From Didymodactylos carnosus (taxonomy: Eukaryota; Rotifera; Eurotatoria; Philodinida; Philodinidae): 21,636 bases of DNA. The stretch's first letter is position 1; each line of letters starts with the position of its first letter. The DNA is taken from NCBI GenBank assembly GCA_905250885.1, contig CAJNOQ010003049.1, forward strand, positions 1-21,636, in the 5' to 3' direction. The position numbers were made by a program, and so were the translations under genes. Of this stretch, positions 19,001-21,636 are shown one piece after another. The notes below the pieces were generated by a model, which did not search any database, was not told the origin of the DNA, and was given only the letters and a program-made list of their open reading frames with translations.

Positions 19001-20478
19001 AAGATTTCTAACTTACGTTTGATGATAATATTGGCATTGACGTTGAACAAGTTGAATTTTGTGACGTTGATAATGGTCTTGAAACTAAATAGATAGAAAA
19101 TTATAACAAAGAACAAAAATGAGCGTCTTCGCCTTACCTGATTCATTTATTGTTGATTGTTGACTAAATGCATTATATTCTTTTTTCACTGCTTCTAACA
19201 TATTAGGTTTTAGTAATAGAATACGATCTGATGAATCTTTTGTATCATCACGTTTGCAATTAACAAAATCATCTATACGACTGTATAAATCCATTAAACT
19301 CTTTAATCTGTGTTTTTCAAGATCTAATTCCTCACTGTAAGTTTTCTTAAAAAGTAGAAATTCGTTAATTAAAAGTAGGTAAAGGAAACAAGCATACTTT
19401 GAAAAGTTTTTGTATATTTGCAAGCCAAACGCCGTTTGAATATTTTAATAATAACTAAATAAAATAAAAGATTTTTAATTTGCAGAAAAAAATTAATCTT
19501 GTAAGTCGCTTACGAAACGTAATCTTTTTCTTAGTAAAACTGTTTCTTCACCATATTCAGTTGAATAATACTGATCAAATTGTACAAATTCATCATCGTC
19601 TATGAAACTCATATCTTCATCCATTACTGTACTGTTACCATCTTCAGCCAGTTCGTATGCATCGAATTTCGAGTCATAAAGTAATGACGACGGTGATGCT
19701 GATACAGGTGGTTGTGATAAATGGGCAGACATTGTGGAAAGTTTGCTAGCAGCTATGATAAAAAGTAAAAGTGATTTTATGTTGTTATAAATATCGCTTC
19801 TCATACTCGTTATAGAGCCATTACAATCAGGAATTAGCGGTGGTATATATCGCTGTGGATAGTAATATCCTTGTTGATTTGGGTAATTTGCTGCAAGAAC
19901 AACAAAATAATCATAATGATAATAAAAGGAGTTTTAGAAGAGTCTATTTACGATAATAATTGCTATTAAACGATGGATATTGATTCATAAGTGATGAAAC
20001 ATTGTCGAAATTGTTCGGTGGCTGGGGAAGAAAAACAAAATCAGTTCCTATTAGACCCTTCTTTGCATACTATCAGTTTTATTGATCAAACCTGTTGTCT
20101 CGGCCATCGTGTTCGTGTTGAGTTAAAATACGCTCCACCACGACCACGTGAACCACCAGATCTTCGAGTTCGTTTGCTTCTTCGTTGCTGTGATATCATT
20201 TTTTTGAGATGTTCAGTATTCTTATCCGCCACACCATGTATAACAAGTGGATTATTATTCTCAATTCTGGCCACATCAGGCATCGATCTCAAGAGATCAA
20301 GTAATGATTTATAGCCCATAACTTTATAAGGTATTTCTTTTTTACTATTGTAATCAGCGTAATCGCGTTGTAATTGACTTTCAGTTAAACCCTTTTGTGA
20401 ACTAATTAATAAAGAGCGGATTTCTTGTTTCAAATCGACATATTGTTTTGATGAATTATCGGGTAATTTTTGAGCCAT
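12027..20478 (-). CDS. LOTUS-domain protein, 14 exons, 890 residues
   Basis: Hand splicing with GT-AG borders gives exons (minus strand, 5' to 3') 20478-20092, 20021-19952, 19890-19807, 19752-19514, 19454-19398, 19345-19138, 19084-19017, 18955-18878, 18820-18789, 18717-18453, 14679-14428, 13073-12994, 12935-12502 and 12445-12027. The summed length is 2,673 bases, and every junction keeps phase to a TAA at 12027-12029. Two LOTUS/OST-HTH domains are visible. LOTUS domains of Oskar, TDRD5/Tejas and TDRD7 bind the DEAD-box helicase Vasa or RNA in germ granules; that role is inferred here. No Tudor or SGNH domain is seen. Eleven introns are 52-71 bases, but introns 10 (3,773) and 11 (1,354) are swollen by mobile elements. 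Uncertain points: exon 10 could instead read on for two codons (VR) to a TGA, which would split the gene, and extra exons could hide in intron 10. Confidence 0.75.
13427..13510 (-). other. tRNA-like sequence (degenerate tRNA or SINE head)
   Basis: On the minus strand an 84-base segment begins GTACAGA and ends TTCGTAC, giving six of seven acceptor pairs including one wobble. It has an A-box-like AATAGTGG, an internal hairpin TGCAG-TTTA-CTGCA where the anticodon arm would be, and a B-box GTTCGAGTC. The T stem is poor (two of five pairs) and the hairpin loop has only four bases, so it is not a working tRNA. It sits in intron 11 of the LOTUS gene, about 400 bases from the foldback MITE. Confidence 0.4.
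13908..14346. mobile_element. 439-base foldback MITE with TA target duplication
   Basis: The element begins ACGGGTGTATCA and ends with its near complement; TA flanks both sides (13906-13907 and 14347-14348). The two arms of about 200 bases each are reverse complements with scattered mismatches, so nearly the whole element is one imperfect palindrome around about 14125. A TA duplication and long arms suggest a Tc1/mariner-mobilised MITE. It lies in intron 11 of the LOTUS gene. It encodes no protein, and the frames across it are artefacts. Confidence 0.85.
14428..14679 (-). CDS. LOTUS gene exon 11 (or exon of an adjacent gene)
   Basis: This is an 84-codon exon in phase 0 at both ends, with acceptor CACTTTTTAG and donor GTAAGTA. 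It reads KLDFETTLACSQQNQTLF, then CKIDNCPHINRQQLPSCK, then YWKQTR, with five cysteines, including CKIDNCPH. It lies 3.77 kb downstream of exon 10 across the LINE relic and only 82 bases from the foldback MITE in the next intron. Its phase agrees with exon 10, but phase alone has a one-in-three chance of agreeing, so membership of the LOTUS gene is the weakest link of the model. Confidence 0.6.
14680..15529. other. Part of LOTUS intron 10, no gene identified
   Basis: Read on the minus strand, about 15000-15400 has a coding look in broken frames (for example IDTDVVILLFDSSCR and LSPSKWPF-like pieces) but no family I know. It could be the 3' side of the LINE relic, another element, or lost LOTUS exons. 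The rest is AT-rich intron sequence leading to the exon 11 acceptor. Confidence 0.3.
15530..15757 (+). pseudogene. LINE reverse transcriptase motif B-C segment, inverted
   Basis: The plus strand reads QRVRIGSVVSN, then SGVPQ (other frame), then ILGSLLVLIFINDLS, then LFADF. These are the RT palm motifs B and C, with the catalytic ADD decayed to ADF. It is a direct continuation of the protein on the opposite strand (15746-16320), which ends right after motif A. Several frameshifts are present. The left limit is approximate. Confidence 0.75.
15746..16320 (-). pseudogene. LINE reverse transcriptase N-terminal half
   Basis: The minus strand reads SSKAKLFNNFFSHYL, then TPPTKEKILEVISNLRI, then YRPMSLLSILSNV, then ERFIYDQLFGYL, then MQFNVEKAFNRAPHHILL. 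This is the order of linker, fingers and motif A in Jockey/CR1-like non-LTR retrotransposons; motif A normally reads FSKAFD, and here it is EKAFN. It has multiple stops and frame changes. At about 15746-15757 the coding strand flips abruptly to the plus-strand motif B-C piece. Confidence 0.8.
16330..16685 (-). pseudogene. LINE apurinic-type endonuclease, C-terminal part
   Basis: The minus strand reads VYLCCCYRKPDADRDYYKNL, then LILAGDFNSDQILKL (GDFN at 16546-16557), then LLPTTMGNSKLNNVFYPF. The YRxP and GDFN motifs are hallmarks of the APE-like endonuclease of LINEs, which nicks target DNA for reverse transcription. The domain runs on toward the RT relic through a segment with CVPLKPKIPRSV. 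A stretch of about 1 kb separates it from its own N-terminal part at 17705. Confidence 0.75.
16690..17700. other. Unidentified 1-kb insertion splitting the LINE endonuclease
   Basis: The endonuclease relic is collinear on either side (17884-17705, then 16685-16330), so this interval interrupts it. It contains a plus-strand frame, 17099-17389 (ATG start, 96 codons), with the phrase IKVHPRGWRLKGGKVNVFGT followed by an acidic helix. I do not recognise it. The end points are not defined by clear repeats. Confidence 0.45.
17099..17389 (+). CDS. Hypothetical 96-residue frame, unknown
   Basis: ATG to TAA, 96 codons, inside the stretch that splits the LINE endonuclease. The C-terminal 60 residues are strongly polar with KDYIERVRAK, then RGWRLKGGKVNVFGTVRT, then ILEDCNEETVELMERV, which looks protein-like (amphipathic helices around a basic turn) rather than random. 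It has no start context, splice or homologue evidence. It may be a mobile-element fragment. Confidence 0.25.
   Translation: MRPHFGKYLQQNQCLLFVINLRWPIVVYLIHRGLSVDKFSALKDYIERVRAKSSAIKVHPRGWRLKGGKVNVFGTVRTILEDCNEETVELMERVIS
17705..18000 (-). pseudogene. LINE apurinic-type endonuclease, N-terminal part
   Basis: The minus strand reads NSIFCLQETFLTSDIDDSD, then GFSVYRLERAKTGFSDRHGE, then VAIYIPKSI, ending at a TGA (17705-17707). The LQET motif supplies the catalytic glutamate of APE-type endonucleases; the R...GEVAIYI strand follows as in Jockey/CR1-like elements. The usual GG before VAIYI is GE here. Upstream (17890-18000) the frame is broken. Confidence 0.75.
18064..18452 (-). other. 5' part of intron 10 with a GC palindrome
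   Basis: An 85-codon frame (18064-18321) with a Cys/Lys-rich centre (CSLGYKCCKKPSRVKSS) lies upstream of the LINE endonuclease in the LINE direction and might be the end of its first ORF, but no motif supports that. CCCGAGCGCTCGGG at 18199-18212 is a perfect 14-base palindrome, unusual in this AT-rich setting. Confidence 0.3.
18453..19454 (-). CDS. LOTUS gene exons 5-10: second LOTUS domain and linker
   Basis: These exons encode residues 261-496. The second LOTUS domain spans about 261-330: KYSNGVWLANIQKLFKK, then LKSLMDLYSRIDDFVNC, then SSDRILLLKP, which is split by the 52-base intron 5. This is the better match to the family because of the GVWL...Q..F core. A Ser/Thr/Pro/Gln-rich linker (exons 7-9) follows. 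Exon 10 encodes a compact segment (EVDMKYFAISIDHAYFLIKH, then RPCLPCFELAKLLNI) that I do not recognise. The donor of exon 9 is GTGCGT, a weaker but valid GT site. Introns 5-9 are 52, 53, 61, 57 and 71 bases. Confidence 0.75.
19514..20478 (-). CDS. LOTUS gene exons 1-4: first LOTUS domain and RG-rich linker
   Basis: These exons encode residues 1-260. The start ATG (20478) follows a likely acceptor (TGTATATAG) three bases upstream, suggesting a 5' UTR intron. Residues about 10-90 form the first LOTUS domain: LKQEIRSLLISSQKGLTESQ, then YADYNSKKEIPYK, then MGYKSLLDLLRSMPDV, the characteristic final helix. Residues about 100-120 hold a basic RRSKRTRRSGGSRGRGG tract, typical of RNA-binding and methylated arginine tails. 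Exons 2-3 are rich in Asn, Tyr, Gln and Pro. Intron 3 (19753-19806) is 54 bases with no stop and in frame, so it could be retained, adding 18 residues. Exon 4 ends in an acidic DEDMSFIDDDEF segment; reading through its donor would give a TAA 19 bases on. Confidence 0.8.
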
Positions 20479-20767
20479 GATCTATATACACAAAAAAAGC
20501 ACAATGTTCAATATCATTTGAAAGAGAAGAAAGTACGTACAATAAAATTACAGTGCGATAGAGTTGATCGTAAAATTTATAAGTATTTTGTTTACTAAAC
20601 TACTGATTTCTTCTCACAAGTAGTAATACACTAATTTATAACATGTGTCTTTTTCTAAAATAGAATAACATATAACAAAAGTACAGTTAACGAAGCAATT
20701 CTGACTCGATTCTACCTATTGTGATATATTATCAGAAATGATAAGTACTCATTTTTGACCGTCTGAA

Positions 20768-20910
20768 AAGAAAATGCCCTCAACTAATTCTTAACTTAAG
20801 TAGAAAATCTTACTTAAGTCAAAAAAGACAAAGACTTTTTTGGACTTAAGTTTGACTTAAGTCAGATTTTCTACTTAAGTTTTTTTAAGAAACAGGCCCC
20901 TGAACTAATT
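20768..20910. repeat. ACTTAAGT palindrome array in a large inverted repeat
   Basis: Five copies of the self-complementary octamer ACTTAAGT start at 20794, 20812, 20844, 20855 and 20873. Bases 20794-20820 pair with 20854-20880 (27 bases, one mismatch), and AAAAAAG/CTTTTTT extends the stem inward. The block is flanked by direct near-copies of AAGAAA..GCCC..AACTAATT (20768-20790 and 20887-20910). It lies about 300 bases upstream of the LOTUS gene start and could be a small MITE. Confidence 0.65.
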
Positions 20911-20951
20911 TACGTTTTTCATTAAGATTTATGTATTTTAAAAGTTGGTTC

Positions 20952-21021
20952 TTCTACAGATCGATCACACCCCCTACTGTGGTGTGTGTGGAGTGTGAGT
21001 GTGTGATCGATCTGTAGAAGT
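20952..21021. repeat. Perfect 20-base inverted repeat, 30-base GT-rich loop
   Basis: CTTCTACAGATCGATCACAC (20952-20971) is exactly complementary to 21002-21021. The loop is a GT-rich run. The core ATCGAT is itself palindromic. Perfect arms suggest a recent or selected structure. The segment is non-coding. Confidence 0.75.
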
Positions 21022-21636
21022 GCCTAAAAGTTTGATCAATGCTCAATGTAAGGAGAAGAGTTATGAGGAAGAGTCCACCACATATTTTTGCTTACTGTTG
21101 AACAAAAATACAGGTTTCAACTGATGTCTGTTGAATAGTCAGCGGAAAAATATTTCTGAACTATGTTTCGAACTGCTCATGTTTTAAGCTCATGACATTT
21201 GTTTTTATACTCACTTAGTGTTTATATTCTCCCATTGGTCAATTTCTGAACAATCAGCATGTGTCAGAGTGAGAAAAACCCGTCGGTTTACACTGTCAAA
21301 AAAAGTAAATTGAAGTTATATTAATATCGAATAGTATCGCAAAATATTACAATAACAGTGCAGTAATGCCATGCTAAAAGTATAATAATGCTGAAAATTA
21401 TCACACTTTTATCGTCAGCGTTTTTGAATATTAGTAACAGAAGCAACCAGTGTCTTTGCGCTTTGCATATTTTGATTCTGATCTTTACACTGGAAAAAAT
21501 ATCAGTACTTTGTATAAGACCGCAACAAAATACATATTAAGAATTTTAACTAAATTCAATAATTTTATTTGTCGATTTCGAGCTTTCGGTACTGACTCGT
21601 ACCATTGTCAAGAAACAAATGACAACAAAACAATTT
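21022..21636. other. Non-coding right end
   Basis: I see no gene. The last 80 bases contain CGAGCTTTCGGTACTGACTC followed by GTACCATTGTCAAG, which has the flavour of a retroelement or repeat end (short GGTAC/GTACC inverted pair at about 21589-21603), but nothing confirms it. Confidence 0.3.

Noticed and set aside
19753..19806. Treating 19753-19806 as coding (18 extra residues)
   Set aside because: It has GTATGA and CATAG borders, typical intron length and AT-rich, hydrophobic translation. It could still be an alternative retained intron.

Overview
The window looks like an AT-rich, compact metazoan genome. My best guess is a bdelloid rotifer, for four reasons: most introns are about 52-71 bases with plain GT-AG borders, there is a single-exon B-box-type gene, cut-up transposons of several classes are present, and the germline-type LOTUS gene is animal-like. 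The species assignment is inference. No bacterial-type operon, CRISPR array or rRNA is visible.

Left third (1-5401): transposon debris inside a second copy of a decayed spectrin-repeat gene. Bases 1-127 are identical to 9176-9302, and the copy resumes at 3995-4031. Between them is a composite insertion of about 3.86 kb (134-3994) flanked by ATAATAA. It holds a broken Helitron Rep/helicase (722-1790, +), a Helitron N-terminal piece facing it (1785-2490, -), two related unknown coding relics, a hairpin-rich stretch and a decayed coding minisatellite. A 1,367-base element with 117-base terminal inverted repeats (4035-5401) then cuts the pseudogene, and a smaller MITE-like element sits inside it.

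Middle (5402-12026): an apparently intact single-exon gene on the minus strand (6533-8014) encodes a 493-residue B-box-like zinc-binding, coiled-coil protein. It is followed by the fuller copy of the spectrin-repeat pseudogene on the plus strand (about 8760-10650). The remainder is non-coding.

Right (12027-20478): one multi-exon minus-strand gene, which I could splice by hand with consistent phases into 14 exons and 890 residues. It has two LOTUS (OST-HTH) domains, an RGG-like basic segment and a long acidic, glutamine-rich, helical C-terminal half. LOTUS proteins (Oskar, TDRD5/Tejas, TDRD7 families) act in germ granules and the piRNA pathway. Its only two long introns carry the insertions: a 439-base foldback MITE and a tRNA-like sequence in one, and a decayed endonuclease/reverse-transcriptase LINE with an internal inversion in the other.

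Far right (20479-21636): non-coding, with two strong inverted repeats. The working genes visible here are therefore the LOTUS gene and the B-box gene. Nearly everything else is mobile-element or pseudogene wreckage.
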